Made by a program: the position numbers and the translations under genes. A stretch of 64,000 nt of DNA, from positions 2,604,001 through 2,668,000 of the forward strand of contig NZ_CP009110.1 of assembly GCF_000739085.1 (NCBI RefSeq), written 5' to 3'. The notes below the pieces were generated by a model. That model was not told the DNA's origin. It saw only the letters and a list, made by a program, of their open reading frames with translations, and did not search any database. How positions within the stretch are numbered: the stretch's first letter is position 1; every line of letters begins with the position of its first letter. This document shows, piece by piece, positions 8,316-17,173 of this stretch. Source of the stretch: Amycolatopsis methanolica 239 (lineage in GTDB: Bacteria; Actinomycetota; Actinomycetes; Mycobacteriales; Pseudonocardiaceae).

Positions 8316-8495
8316 TCACCCCATTTCCCACCGAGCCCCACCCGCAAGCCCCACTTCCCACCACCACCGCCCCCACTTCCTCCCACCACCTGCCCCACCG
8401 GGCCCCGCCATGCCCCGCAACCAGGCCCGTGAGCTAACCGGCGTGGGGGAGGGCCGCCGGCGCCCCCCACCTTCTCCCCACTTCGCCCCCATGCG
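8316..8495. other. C-rich strand-asymmetric tract with CCCCA words
   Basis: A stretch with runs of C on the plus strand (G on the minus strand) and about ten CCCA/CCCCA words. Some are spaced 10-11 bases apart (A at 8330 and 8340, 8375 and 8385, 8469, 8480 and 8491). On the minus strand these read TGGG or TGGGG, the core of MraZ boxes. Whether MraZ binds here is inference. Confidence 0.5.
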
Positions 8496-8546
8496 CTGAC
8501 CTGCGAAAACACCGAAACGTTCGCCCGGTCGGGCGCGTCCGTGGCG

Positions 8547-8588
8547 TTGACTGTGGGGAAAAGTGGGGTACGGTGGTGCCCAGTGGGG
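8547..8588 (+). promoter_or_regulatory. mraZ promoter with four MraZ boxes
   Basis: The -35 TTGACT (8547-8552) and -10 TACGGT (8569-8574) are separated by 16 bases. Four repeats begin at 8554, 8564, 8574 and 8584: TGGGG, TGGGG, TGGTG, TGGGG, exactly 10 bases apart, which is one helical turn. MraZ is known to bind direct TGGGN repeats separated by 5 bases upstream of its own operon. The boxes overlap the -10 and start region, so bound MraZ should block its own transcription. Confidence 0.85.
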
Positions 8589-8652
8589 CGGAAGGGAGGC
8601 CCCAAGGGCCGCATCCGGTGGAGCACCGGGGGCGGTGGGGAGGTGAGTGCCG

Positions 8653-9084
8653 GTGTTCCTCGGCACCCACACCCCCAAGCTGGACGACAAGGGGCGGCTC
8701 ACGCTGCCCGCGAAGTTCCGCGACGCGCTGGCAGGTGGGCTGATGGTCACCAAGGGGCAAGATCACTGCCTCTTCGTCTTCCCGCGCGCGGAGTTCGAGC
8801 AGCTGGCCCGCAAGGTCGCGGAGGCGCCCTTCACGAACGAGGCGGTGCGGGCCTACCAGCGGTACCTGTTCGCGGGCACCGACGAGCAGCGTCCGGACGG
8901 CCAGGGGCGCATCGCGATCGCGCCAGAGCTGCGGCGCTACGCCGGGCTCAACAAGGAGTGTGTGGTCATCGGGGCGATCACGCGCTTGGAGATCTGGGAC
9001 GCCCAGCGGTGGGAGTCCTACCTGGAGGAACACGAGGACAGCTACGCGCAGGCCCAGGAAGAGGTCTTGCCGGGGGTCTTCTAG
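8653..9084 (+). CDS. mraZ: Transcriptional regulator MraZ
   Basis: DNA-binding protein of the MraZ/AbrB-like (SpoVT-type) superfamily, first gene of the dcw cluster. The 143 aa carry two tandem swapped-hairpin repeats: [19 protein letters not shown] near the start and [18 protein letters not shown] near residue 80. GTG 8653 was preferred over GTG 8647 because GGGGAGG lies 9 bases upstream and known actinobacterial MraZ begins with [11 protein letters not shown]. The protein is expected to form a ring and bind the four boxes at 8554-8588. A hairpin follows the stop, so mraZ may be partly uncoupled from rsmH. Confidence 0.97.
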   Translation: MFLGTHTPKLDDKGRLTLPAKFRDALAGGLMVTKGQDHCLFVFPRAEFEQLARKVAEAPFTNEAVRAYQRYLFAGTDEQRPDGQGRIAIAPELRRYAGLNKECVVIGAITRLEIWDAQRWESYLEEHEDSYAQAQEEVLPGVF

Positions 9085-9086
9085 TG

Positions 9087-9111
9087 ACCCGCGCCGTCGG
9101 GGGGCGCGGGT
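9087..9111 (+). terminator. Hairpin directly after mraZ
   Basis: Perfect 9-bp inverted repeat ACCCGCGCC / GGCGCGGGT with a 7-base loop, 3 bases after the mraZ stop. It has no U tract, which is common in high-GC actinobacteria. It may end or attenuate the mraZ transcript before rsmH. Confidence 0.55.
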
Positions 9112-9254
9112 GGCGAAACGCAAGTGGGGGCGGGATCCGGCGACGGATGTCGTGAGGCCTCTGTCCGCTCAGCGGCCCTGGTGCACCTTCCCCGGCACCA
9201 GGTCCGCAGCGGGCGGGCGGGGACCTGACGGCATCCGGACGACGGTGTAAGGGG
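9112..9254 (+). ncRNA. Structured leader of rsmH, candidate mraW RNA motif
   Basis: The gap between mraZ and rsmH contains nested inverted repeats: CCTGGTGC (9177-9184) with GCACCAGG (9195-9202), then AGGTCC (9200-9205) with GGACCT (about 9220-9225), which overlaps the first. Overlapping stems suggest alternative folds. A conserved 'mraW' RNA motif is described upstream of rsmH/mraW in actinobacteria, and the location fits. The consensus was not compared base by base, so the family assignment is tentative. Confidence 0.45.
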
Positions 9255-10223
9255 GTGGGAGAAGTGGCAGCCGAGGCCGCGCACGTGCCGGTCATGACCG
9301 GGCGCGTGCTGGAGCTGTTCGCTCCCGCGCTGGAGGGCCGCCCGGCCGTGGTGGTCGACGCGACCACCGGGCTCGGCGGGCACTCCGAGGCGCTGCTCAC
9401 CGCCTTCCCGCAGCTGAAGCTCATCGGCCTGGACCGGGATCCGCACGCGCTGGAACGCTCCGGCGCGCGGCTGGCGAAGTTCGGCGACCGGGTCGAGCTG
9501 GTGCACGCGGTCTACGACACCCTGCCGGACGTCCTCGCCCGGCTGGGACTGTCCCGTGTGGACGGCGTGATGTTCGACCTCGGCGTGTCCTCCATGCAGC
9601 TGGACGAGGAGGAGCGCGGGTTCGCCTATGCCCGCGACGCCCCGCTGGACATGCGGATGGACCCCACCACCGGGCAGACCGCGGCGGACGTGCTCAACAC
9701 CTACGAGCCCGGCGAGCTGGTCCGGATCCTGCGCGAGTACGGCGAGGAGCGGTTCGCCCAGCGGATCGTCAAGGCGATCGTCGCGGAGCGGGCGCGGCAG
9801 CCGTTCGACCGCAGCGAACGGCTGGTGCGGCTGCTCTACGACGCGGTGCCCGCGGCGAGCCGCCGCACCGGCGGACACCCGGCCAAGCGCACGTTCCAGG
9901 CGCTGCGCATCGAGGTCAACGGCGAGCTGGAGGTGCTGCGGCGGGCGATCCCCGCGGCGCTGTCCGCGCTGGTCGTCGGTGGCCGGATCGTCGTCGAGTC
10001 CTACCACTCGCTGGAGGACCGCATCGTCAAGCAGGCCTTCGCGGAGCTCGCGAAGTCGCGGACGCCGCCGGGCCTGCCCGTCGAACTCCCCGGCCACGGG
10101 CCGGAACTGAAGTTGATCACGCGTGGCGCCGAGAAGGCGAGCGAGGAAGAGATCGAACAGAACCCGAGGGCGGCGTCGGTGCGGCTGCGGGTGGCGGAAC
10201 GGATCAAGGAGGCGGACGCATGA
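9255..10223 (+). CDS. rsmH: 16S rRNA (cytosine1402-N4)-methyltransferase
   Basis: RsmH (MraW) methylates N4 of C1402 in 16S rRNA using SAM. The 322 aa match the family length. Motifs: HVPVM near the start, SAM-binding [13 protein letters not shown] (about residues 36-48), [18 protein letters not shown], and the C-terminal block [16 protein letters not shown] 9255 starts the frame; GTG 9264 with GGGGG and GGGAG upstream is an alternative. It overlaps ftsL by 4 bases (ATGA), so it belongs to the division operon. Confidence 0.97.
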   Translation: MGEVAAEAAHVPVMTGRVLELFAPALEGRPAVVVDATTGLGGHSEALLTAFPQLKLIGLDRDPHALERSGARLAKFGDRVELVHAVYDTLPDVLARLGLSRVDGVMFDLGVSSMQLDEEERGFAYARDAPLDMRMDPTTGQTAADVLNTYEPGELVRILREYGEERFAQRIVKAIVAERARQPFDRSERLVRLLYDAVPAASRRTGGHPAKRTFQALRIEVNGELEVLRRAIPAALSALVVGGRIVVESYHSLEDRIVKQAFAELAKSRTPPGLPVELPGHGPELKLITRGAEKASEEEIEQNPRAASVRLRVAERIKEADA

Positions 10224-10963
10224 CAGCGCCTACGCGGACACGCAGGCAGGCCGGTGCCGAGCCGCGACGGCGCCCGCGCCGTTCGGACACCCCCGCCGAG
10301 GAAGGCCTGGGCACACCGGTACCGGCCAAGCGCCGCCCCCGGCGGCAGCCGGCCCAGCGCACCACCGCCGCCGAGCGCGCCTACGCCCGGCGGGCGCAGC
10401 GCGCCGAGGGCCTCAAGCGCACCGCGCCCGAGCCGCAGCGCGAGAAGACCCGGCTGAAGCTGCGGGTGCCGCGGTCGCGCGCCACGTTCGTGCTGCTGGT
10501 GATGGTGCTGCTCGCCGCCGGTGTGGTGGTCACGCTGCTGCTGTCCACGCAGGCGATCGCCGACTCCTACCGACTCGAGCAGCTGCGCGACGACAACGCC
10601 GCGCTGGCCGAGCGGGTCGAACAGCTGCAGCAGGATGTCAGCGGCGCGGAGTCGCCGTCGTCGCTGGCCGAGCGGGCCAAGGCGCTGGGCATGGTGCCCG
10701 CGGAGGACCCCGCGCACCTGGTGCTGAACCCGGACGGGTCGGTGACCGTCGTCGGCGAGCCGAAGAAGGCCGAGGGCGCCCCGGCCGCCCAGGAGCAGAC
10801 CGCGCCGGTGGTGCCGCAGGGCACCCCGGTGGGCGGCCGCCCGATCGAGGGTGACGTGCCGCAGGGCGACAGCCAGGTCGTCCAGCCGCAGGACCAGGCG
10901 CAGGTGCCGCCTGCCGGCGGGCAGACGCAGGCGCCGGGACAGCAGACCACGGGAGGGCAGTGA
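10220..10963 (+). CDS. ftsL: Cell division protein FtsL
   Basis: Bitopic division protein that forms a complex with FtsQ and FtsB-like partners and activates FtsWI. It is long for the family at 247 aa. A basic Arg/Pro-rich cytoplasmic tail (residues 1-85) precedes one membrane helix (about 89-110), a short coiled coil (about 117-142, [20 protein letters not shown]) and a Pro/Gln/Gly-rich external tail (175-247). Position between rsmH and ftsI is diagnostic because the sequence itself is weakly conserved. It overlaps rsmH by 4 bases and the ftsI start by one or four. Confidence 0.88.
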   Translation: MTAPTRTRRQAGAEPRRRPRRSDTPAEEGLGTPVPAKRRPRRQPAQRTTAAERAYARRAQRAEGLKRTAPEPQREKTRLKLRVPRSRATFVLLVMVLLAAGVVVTLLLSTQAIADSYRLEQLRDDNAALAERVEQLQQDVSGAESPSSLAERAKALGMVPAEDPAHLVLNPDGSVTVVGEPKKAEGAPAAQEQTAPVVPQGTPVGGRPIEGDVPQGDSQVVQPQDQAQVPPAGGQTQAPGQQTTGGQ

Positions 10964-12852
10964 TGGCCCGTCCGGGACGCCGCAGCTACGGCGCCCGCAT
11001 GCGCCAGGTGGCCGGCCAGCCGAACGCCGCCACCGGCAAGGGCCGCTACGTCGGCGTGCGCATCGCGCTCGTGGCCGTACTCGTCCTGGCCGGTCTCAAG
11101 CTCGTGCAGGTGCAGGGCTTCCAGGCCGCGGCCCTGTCGGCGAAGGCGGAGAGCCAGCGCAGCACCACGATCCCCATCCCGGCCAAGCGTGGGTCCATTG
11201 TGGACCGCAACAACGTCAAGCTGGCGTTCACCGTGGAAACGCGCGCGCTGTCGGTGAACCTGCGCGCGATGCGCAAGGCGTGGGACGAGGTCGCGGCGAA
11301 GAACCCGGCGGGGGGCCAGAACTACGAGACGCGCGCGGCGGACGCTGCGAAGTTCATCGCCGCCAAGCTGCCCGGCCGGGTCACCGAGGCCGAGCTGCTC
11401 GCCGACTTCCACAAGACCACGTCGTTCACCTACCTGGTCGACGGGGTCGAGCCCTCGATCGCCGAGGAGATCACCAAGGCGTTCCCGGAGATCGGCGCCG
11501 AGGTGCGCGCGGCCCGCGAGTACCCGGGCGACACGCTGGCCTCGAACGTCGTCGGACTGGCCAACTGGCGGATGGACGACCCCGACGTGTCCAAGCACAG
11601 CCTGCAGGGCCTGGCGGGGCTGGAGTACACGCTCAACGCCGACCTGGCGGGCCAGCCGGGCCGTTACGTCGCGGACACCAAGCAGGGCAACGACAACGTC
11701 ATCATCCCCGGCACCGAGCGGGACGTGCAGCCCGCGACCCCGGGCAACGACGTCGTGCTCACGCTCGACTCGGACACGCAGTACTTCCTGCAGAACGCGC
11801 TGGCCGACTACGTGCGGCAGTCGCACGCCAAGGGCGCCAGCGCGGTCGTGATGGACGCCAAGACCGGCGAGATCTACGCGATCGCCGACGACGCGACGTT
11901 CAACCCGTACGACAACAAGACCTACACGCAGTCGCTGATGGACCTGCAGGCGGTGTCCACGCCGTTCGAGCCGGGCTCGGTGAACAAGATCGTGACCGCC
12001 ACCGCGGCGATCGACCAGGGTCTGGTGACGCCCGAGTCGGTGCTGCAGGTGCCCGGCTCGCTGAAGGTCGCCGACCACACCGTGCACGACGCGTGGGTGC
12101 ACGGCACGCAGAACTTCTCGGTCACCGGCATCTTCGCCAAGTCGTCGAACGTCGGGACGCTGCTGCTGGCCCAGCAGCTCGGGCCGGACAAGTACCTGGA
12201 CTACCTCAAGCGCTTCGGAATCGGGCAGAGCGCGGGCCTGGGCCTGTCCGGGGAGAGCCGCGGGTTCGTGCCGCCGCGCAACACCTGGACCGGCACCACG
12301 TTCGGCAACCTGCCGATCGGGCAGGGCCTGTCGATGACCGTGGTGCAGATGACGGCGATGTACCAGGCGATCGCGAACAACGGCCTGCGCGTGCAGCCGA
12401 GCATCGTCAAGCAGGAGATCCGCCCGGACGGCACCGTGGTGCCGAAGGCGGCGCCGGAGACGACGCAGGTGGTCAGCCCGGAGACCGCGACGACGGTGCG
12501 GAACATGATGCGCGCGGTCACCCAGACCGGGAGGAACGGCAACAGCGGGACGGCGCCGACGGCGGCGCTGGAGGGCTACCAGATCTCCGGCAAGACCGGC
12601 ACCGGCCAGCAGGTCAACCCGGCCACCGGGGCGTACAGCGACACCCTCTACAACATCACCTTCGCCGGGATCCTGCCCGCGGACAACCCGCGGTTCGTCG
12701 TAGGCATCCGCCTGGACGCGCCGGACACCACGCTGCCCGCGGGCCACTCGGCGGCGCCGCTGTTCCACGACATCGCCTCGTACCTGACGCAGCGGTTCCA
12801 GATCCCGCTGTCCGACGGCACGGCGCCGTACGTGCCGCTCGTGCTGCCCTGA
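10963..12852 (+). CDS. ftsI: Septal penicillin-binding protein (transpeptidase)
   Basis: Class B penicillin-binding protein that cross-links peptidoglycan at the septum with FtsW. The 629 aa contain a basic N-terminus, one membrane helix (about residues 30-48), a PBP dimerisation domain and a transpeptidase domain. Active-site motifs: Ser339-Val-Asn-Lys342 (SxxK), Ser394-Ser-Asn396 (SxN) and Lys544-Thr-Gly-Thr (KTG). ATG 10963 shares its A with the ftsL stop (TGATG); GTG 10960 directly before it is the alternative, and GGGAGG lies upstream. A gap of 178 bases separates it from murE. Confidence 0.97.
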   Translation: MARPGRRSYGARMRQVAGQPNAATGKGRYVGVRIALVAVLVLAGLKLVQVQGFQAAALSAKAESQRSTTIPIPAKRGSIVDRNNVKLAFTVETRALSVNLRAMRKAWDEVAAKNPAGGQNYETRAADAAKFIAAKLPGRVTEAELLADFHKTTSFTYLVDGVEPSIAEEITKAFPEIGAEVRAAREYPGDTLASNVVGLANWRMDDPDVSKHSLQGLAGLEYTLNADLAGQPGRYVADTKQGNDNVIIPGTERDVQPATPGNDVVLTLDSDTQYFLQNALADYVRQSHAKGASAVVMDAKTGEIYAIADDATFNPYDNKTYTQSLMDLQAVSTPFEPGSVNKIVTATAAIDQGLVTPESVLQVPGSLKVADHTVHDAWVHGTQNFSVTGIFAKSSNVGTLLLAQQLGPDKYLDYLKRFGIGQSAGLGLSGESRGFVPPRNTWTGTTFGNLPIGQGLSMTVVQMTAMYQAIANNGLRVQPSIVKQEIRPDGTVVPKAAPETTQVVSPETATTVRNMMRAVTQTGRNGNSGTAPTAALEGYQISGKTGTGQQVNPATGAYSDTLYNITFAGILPADNPRFVVGIRLDAPDTTLPAGHSAAPLFHDIASYLTQRFQIPLSDGTAPYVPLVLP

Positions 12853-13030
12853 GGTCCGCCCATCAGCGGTGGAGCCGCCCCCGCCACCAGCCTCGCCCGG
12901 CGAGGCGTCGTGGGGATTCCCGTCGCTGTCCAATCGAGACACATGCGGTAGGAGTACCGGGCCGCAAGCGGGGAATCCCGGCTCGGTAACCTTCCGTGCT
13001 GTGTCGGTGGAAGCGTCTGGAAGCAGCACC

Positions 13031-14620
13031 ATGTCGCAGGAAGCGGAGGGGCGGGTACCGGACAGCCCGGTGAAGGCGGCGGTGGCGCCGCCACGGCCGA
13101 CCCGCATCGAGCCGGTCCCGCTCACCACGCTCGTCGCGCGCGCGGACGCGCGCCTGGTCGGCGAGCCGCACTGGCCGGGCGACACGGTCGTTACGGGGGC
13201 CACCCTGCGGGCCCAGCACGTCCTGCCCGGCGACCTGTTCGCCGCGCTGCCCGGCGCGCGGGCGCACGGGGCGGACTTCGCCGCGGAGGCCATCGCGGCC
13301 GGGGCGGCGGCGGTGCTGACCGACGAGGCGGGCGCGGACCGGCCGGCGCTGCGCGAGGCGGGCGTCCCGGTGCTGGTGCACCCGGACCCGCGCGGCGTGC
13401 TCGGCTCGGTGGCCGCCTGGATCTACGGCGAGCCGTCGCTGGAGCTGGCCGTCCTCGGCATCACCGGCACGTCGGGCAAGACCACCACGACCTACCTGGT
13501 CGAGTCGGGCCTGCGCGCCGCCGGGCACGTGACCGGCCTGATCGGCACCATCGAGACCCGCATCGCCGGCGAGCGGCTGGCCAGCGCGTTCACCACGCCC
13601 GAGGCGCCGGACCTGCAGGCGCTGCTGGCGGTGATGGTCGAGCAGGGCGTCACGCACGTGCCGATGGAGGTGTCCAGCCACGCGCTCGCGCTGGGCCGCG
13701 TCAACGGCACCCGCTTCGCGGTCGGCGCGTTCACCAACCTCTCCCAGGACCACCTGGACTTCCACCGCGACATGGAGGAGTACTTCGCCGCCAAGTCGCT
13801 GCTGTTCGACGGCCGCTCCACCACCGAGGTGGTGTGCATCGACACCGCGTGGGGCCAGGCGCTGCTGACGCCCCACACGATCACCGTGACCACCGAGCCG
13901 GGCGTGGACGCCAGCTGGACCGCCACGGACTTCGCCACCACCCCGACCGGTGAGCAGAGCTTCACGCTGCACTCGCCCGCCGGCCGCACCGCGCGCGCCA
14001 CGCTGCCGCTGCCGGGCACCTTCAACATCGCCAACGCGCTGCTGGCCGCGGCGATCCTGGAGACCTGCGGCGTCACGCTGGAGGAGACGGTCACCGGGCT
14101 GGCGCACGTAGAGGTCCCCGGCCGGATGGAGCGGGTGTACCTGGGCCAGGACTTCACCGCCGTCGTCGACTACGCCCACAAGCCGGCCGCGGTGGCGCAG
14201 GCCCTGGACGCGCTGCGCGCCCGCACCGAGGGCCGGATCATCACCGTCCTCGGCTGCGGCGGCGACCGGGACACCGCGAAGCGCCCGATGATGGGCGAGG
14301 CCGCCGCGAAGCGCAGCGAGGTACTCATCGTCACCGACGACAACCCGCGGTCGGAGGACCCGGCCGCGATCCGCGCCGCGATGCTGACCGGGGCCCGTGC
14401 GGCCGGTCACGACGCGGGCGAGGTGCTGGAGATCGGCGACCGGCGCGAGGCGATCGTCAAGGCCGTCGAGTTGGCCGGGGCGGGGGACGTCGTGCTGATC
14501 GCGGGGAAGGGCCACGAGACCGGCCAGGAGGCCGCGGGCGTCGTGCACCCCTTCTCCGACCGCGACGAGCTGGCGGCGGCGATACGGCGCCGGCTCGAAG
14601 AGAACCAGGAGACCCGTTGA
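13031..14620 (+). CDS. murE: UDP-MurNAc-L-Ala-D-Glu:meso-DAP ligase
   Basis: Cytoplasmic ligase adding the third residue to the peptidoglycan stem peptide. The 529 aa have the Mur ligase layout: N-terminal UDP-binding domain, ATP loop GTSGKTTTTY (about residues 153-162), and a C-terminal domain with DNPRSEDP, the signature of meso-diaminopimelate rather than lysine enzymes. An open frame extends 54 codons upstream, but ATG 13031 begins the conserved part and has GGAAG 7 bases before it. The upstream gap may hold a secondary promoter (TAACCT near 12988, weak). It overlaps murF by TTGA. Confidence 0.96.
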   Translation: MSQEAEGRVPDSPVKAAVAPPRPTRIEPVPLTTLVARADARLVGEPHWPGDTVVTGATLRAQHVLPGDLFAALPGARAHGADFAAEAIAAGAAAVLTDEAGADRPALREAGVPVLVHPDPRGVLGSVAAWIYGEPSLELAVLGITGTSGKTTTTYLVESGLRAAGHVTGLIGTIETRIAGERLASAFTTPEAPDLQALLAVMVEQGVTHVPMEVSSHALALGRVNGTRFAVGAFTNLSQDHLDFHRDMEEYFAAKSLLFDGRSTTEVVCIDTAWGQALLTPHTITVTTEPGVDASWTATDFATTPTGEQSFTLHSPAGRTARATLPLPGTFNIANALLAAAILETCGVTLEETVTGLAHVEVPGRMERVYLGQDFTAVVDYAHKPAAVAQALDALRARTEGRIITVLGCGGDRDTAKRPMMGEAAAKRSEVLIVTDDNPRSEDPAAIRAAMLTGARAAGHDAGEVLEIGDRREAIVKAVELAGAGDVVLIAGKGHETGQEAAGVVHPFSDRDELAAAIRRRLEENQETR

Positions 14621-16086
14621 TCCCGCTGACCCTGGAGCAGATCGCCGCCGTCACCGGCGGGCGGCTGCACCGCACCGACGGACGCGAGACGGTCACCGGC
14701 AGCGTCGAGTTCGACTCGCGCCGCCTCACCCCGGGCGGGCTGTTCGTCGCCCTGCCCGGCGAGAAGGTCGACGGGCACGCCTTCGCCGGCAAGGCGATGG
14801 AGAGCGGCGCCGCCGGCGTACTGGCCGCGCGCGAGGTCGACGCCCGCGCGGTGATCGTGCCGCCGCTGCCGCCCGGCCAGGCGCACGAGCGCGCGCTGGC
14901 GCTGACCGGCGACAAGGACGGCTCCGGCGCCGCCGTGCTGGCCGCGCTGGCCAAGCTGGCCCGGCACGTGGTGATCGAGCTGTCCCGCGGCGGGCTCGCC
15001 GTCGTCGGGGTCACCGGCTCCTCCGGCAAGACCTCCACCAAGGACCTCATCGCGCAGCTGCTGGAGCCGATGGGCGAGACGGTCGCGCCGCCCGGATCGT
15101 TCAACAACGAGCTGGGCCACCCGTGGACCGCGCTGCGCGCCGACGAGCGCACCCGCCACCTGGTGCTGGAGATGTCCGCCCGCGGCCCAGGCCACATCGC
15201 GCACCTCGCGGAGGTCGCCCCGCCGCGCATCGGCGCGGTGCTCAACGTGGGCAGCGCCCACGTCGGCGAGTTCGGCTCGCGCGAGGCGATCGCCAAGACC
15301 AAGGGCGAGCTGGTCGAGGCCCTGCCGTCGGTGGACGAGGGCGGGGTCGCGGTCCTCAACCTGGACGACCCGCTGGTCGCGGCGATGGCGAGCCGCACGA
15401 CGGCCCGCGTCGTCGGTGTCGGCGAGCACCCGGACGCGCAGGTGCGCGCCGAGGACATCACCCTCGACGAGCAGGCCCGCGCCTCCTTCCGGCTCATCAC
15501 TCCCGCCGGGGAGGCGCCGGTGACGCTGTCGCTGTACGGCGAGCACCACGTCGGCAACGCGCTCACGGCCGCCGCGATCGCGCTCGAACTGGGCGCGACC
15601 GTCGAGCAGGTCGCGCAGCGCCTGTCGGCCGCCCAGCGCCGCTCCGCGCGCCGCATGGAGGTCACCACCAGGGCCGACGGCGTCGTGGTCATGAACGACT
15701 CCTACAACGCCAACCCGGAGTCGATGCGCGCCGCGCTCAAGACACTGGCCTCGGCCAGCCGCGGCAAGCGGTCTTGGGCGGTCCTCGGTGTGATGGGCGA
15801 ACTCGGTGCCGATAGCGTGTCCGCGCACGACGAGATCGGCCGCCTCGCGGTCCGGCTCAACATCAGCAGGCTCGTGGTGGTCGGAGACGAGGCCGCCGCG
15901 ATGCACCAGGGCGCCAGCCACGAGGGTTCGTGGGGTGAGGAGTCCGTGCTGGTGCCCGACGCCGCCGCCGCGATCGACCTCCTGCGCGAGCAGCTGGAAC
16001 CCGGTGACGTCGTGCTCGTGAAGGCTTCGAAGGTCGCCGAGCTCTGGCTCGTCGCTGACGCACTGCTCAAGGAAGGTGTTGCGTGA
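14617..16086 (+). CDS. murF: UDP-MurNAc-tripeptide:D-Ala-D-Ala ligase
   Basis: MurF adds D-Ala-D-Ala to the UDP-MurNAc-tripeptide, completing the cytoplasmic precursor. The 489 aa show the ATP loop [10 protein letters not shown] (about residues 134-143), the NNELG motif shortly after, and [12 protein letters not shown] near residue 350, typical of MurF. The start is a TTG inside the overlap TTGA with the murE stop, with AGGAGA 5 bases upstream, so translation is coupled to murE. The 3' end overlaps mraY by 4 bases (GTGA). Confidence 0.96.
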   Translation: MIPLTLEQIAAVTGGRLHRTDGRETVTGSVEFDSRRLTPGGLFVALPGEKVDGHAFAGKAMESGAAGVLAAREVDARAVIVPPLPPGQAHERALALTGDKDGSGAAVLAALAKLARHVVIELSRGGLAVVGVTGSSGKTSTKDLIAQLLEPMGETVAPPGSFNNELGHPWTALRADERTRHLVLEMSARGPGHIAHLAEVAPPRIGAVLNVGSAHVGEFGSREAIAKTKGELVEALPSVDEGGVAVLNLDDPLVAAMASRTTARVVGVGEHPDAQVRAEDITLDEQARASFRLITPAGEAPVTLSLYGEHHVGNALTAAAIALELGATVEQVAQRLSAAQRRSARRMEVTTRADGVVVMNDSYNANPESMRAALKTLASASRGKRSWAVLGVMGELGADSVSAHDEIGRLAVRLNISRLVVVGDEAAAMHQGASHEGSWGEESVLVPDAAAAIDLLREQLEPGDVVLVKASKVAELWLVADALLKEGVA

Positions 16087-17171
16087 TCAGCATTCTGATC
16101 GCGGCCGCGATCGGTCTCCTGGTCTCCATCCTGCTCACGCCCTACCTCATCCGGGTGTTCTCCCGGCAGGGCTTCGGCCAGGAGATCCGCGAGGAGGGCC
16201 CGCAGGGCCACAAGTCCAAGCGCGGCACGCCCACGATGGGCGGGGTCGCGATCATCATCGCGATGGTGGTCGGCTACTTCGCCGCGCACCTGATGAACTG
16301 GATCGGCTCCGGCAGCTCCGCGAACGACGGCCCGTCCGCGTCCGGCCTGCTGGTGCTGTTCCTCGCGGTCGGCCTCGGCGTGGTGGGGTTCCTCGACGAC
16401 TTCATCAAGATCCGCAAGCAGCGCAACCTGGGGCTGAACAAGACCGCGAAGCTGGTCGGCCAGCTCGTGGTCGCGGTCGCCTTCGGCATCCTGGCGCTGC
16501 AGTTCGCCGACCGCTACGGCCTCACCCCGGCCTCGCGGAACCTCAGCTACGTGCGTGACCTCGCGCTGATCACCTTCCCCGCGGTGATCTTCGTGATCTT
16601 CTGCTACGTGGTCATCTCCGGCTGGTCGAACGCGGTGAACTTCACCGACGGCCTGGACGGCTTGGCCGGCGGCACCTCGGCGATGGTGCTCGCCACCTAC
16701 GTGGTGATCGCGTTCTGGCAGGCCCGCCTGTCCTGCGTGGTGACCCCGCAGGCCGCCTGCTACGACGTGCGCGACCCGCTGGACCTGGCCGTGGTCGCGG
16801 CCGCCGCGGCCGGGGCCTGCGTCGGCTTCCTGTGGTGGAACGCCGCGCCCGCGAAGATCTTCATGGGCGACACCGGTTCGCTGGCGCTGGGCGGCCTGGT
16901 CGCGGGCCTGTCCATCACCACCCGCACCGAGCTGCTCGCCATCGTCATCGGCGGCCTGTTCATGGTCGAGATGATCTCGGTGGTGCTGCAGATCGCGGTG
17001 TTCCGCACGACGCGCCGCCGCCTGTTCCGGATGGCGCCGTTCCACCACCACTTCGAGCTGGCCGGCTGGGCCGAAACCACGGTGATCATCCGGTTCTGGC
17101 TGCTCGCGGCCATCTGCTGCATGTTCGGCCTCGGCCTCTTCTACTCCGAACAGCTGGGCGCGGGAGGCTGA
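16083..17171 (+). CDS. mraY: Phospho-MurNAc-pentapeptide translocase
   Basis: Polytopic membrane enzyme that transfers phospho-MurNAc-pentapeptide to undecaprenyl phosphate to form lipid I. The 362 aa have about ten membrane helices. Catalytic and Mg-binding motifs are visible: [37 protein letters not shown] and the HHH loop FHHHFEL. It overlaps murF by GTGA; the murD start follows 2 bases after its stop. Length and order are typical. Confidence 0.97.
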   Translation: MISILIAAAIGLLVSILLTPYLIRVFSRQGFGQEIREEGPQGHKSKRGTPTMGGVAIIIAMVVGYFAAHLMNWIGSGSSANDGPSASGLLVLFLAVGLGVVGFLDDFIKIRKQRNLGLNKTAKLVGQLVVAVAFGILALQFADRYGLTPASRNLSYVRDLALITFPAVIFVIFCYVVISGWSNAVNFTDGLDGLAGGTSAMVLATYVVIAFWQARLSCVVTPQAACYDVRDPLDLAVVAAAAAGACVGFLWWNAAPAKIFMGDTGSLALGGLVAGLSITTRTELLAIVIGGLFMVEMISVVLQIAVFRTTRRRLFRMAPFHHHFELAGWAETTVIIRFWLLAAICCMFGLGLFYSEQLGAGG

Positions 17172-17173
17172 CA

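Larger units (their letters stand above)
8096..8652. other. Large intergenic region upstream of mraZ
   Basis: About 560 bases without a credible gene. From left to right it holds the inverted GACTCGCG array (8164-8269), a strand-asymmetric C-rich tract (about 8316-8495), the mraZ promoter with four MraZ boxes (8547-8588) and the mraZ ribosome binding site (GGGGAGG, 8637-8643). Open frames here have no recognisable product. Confidence 0.8.

Noticed and set aside
8196-8432. Small open frames in the region before mraZ
   Set aside because: They overlap the inverted array and C-rich tract, are Pro/Thr/His-rich without family features, and lack ribosome binding sites.
8647-8652. GTG 8647 as the mraZ start
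   Set aside because: The ribosome binding site would be only 3 bases away; GTG 8653 fits both spacing and family N-terminus.
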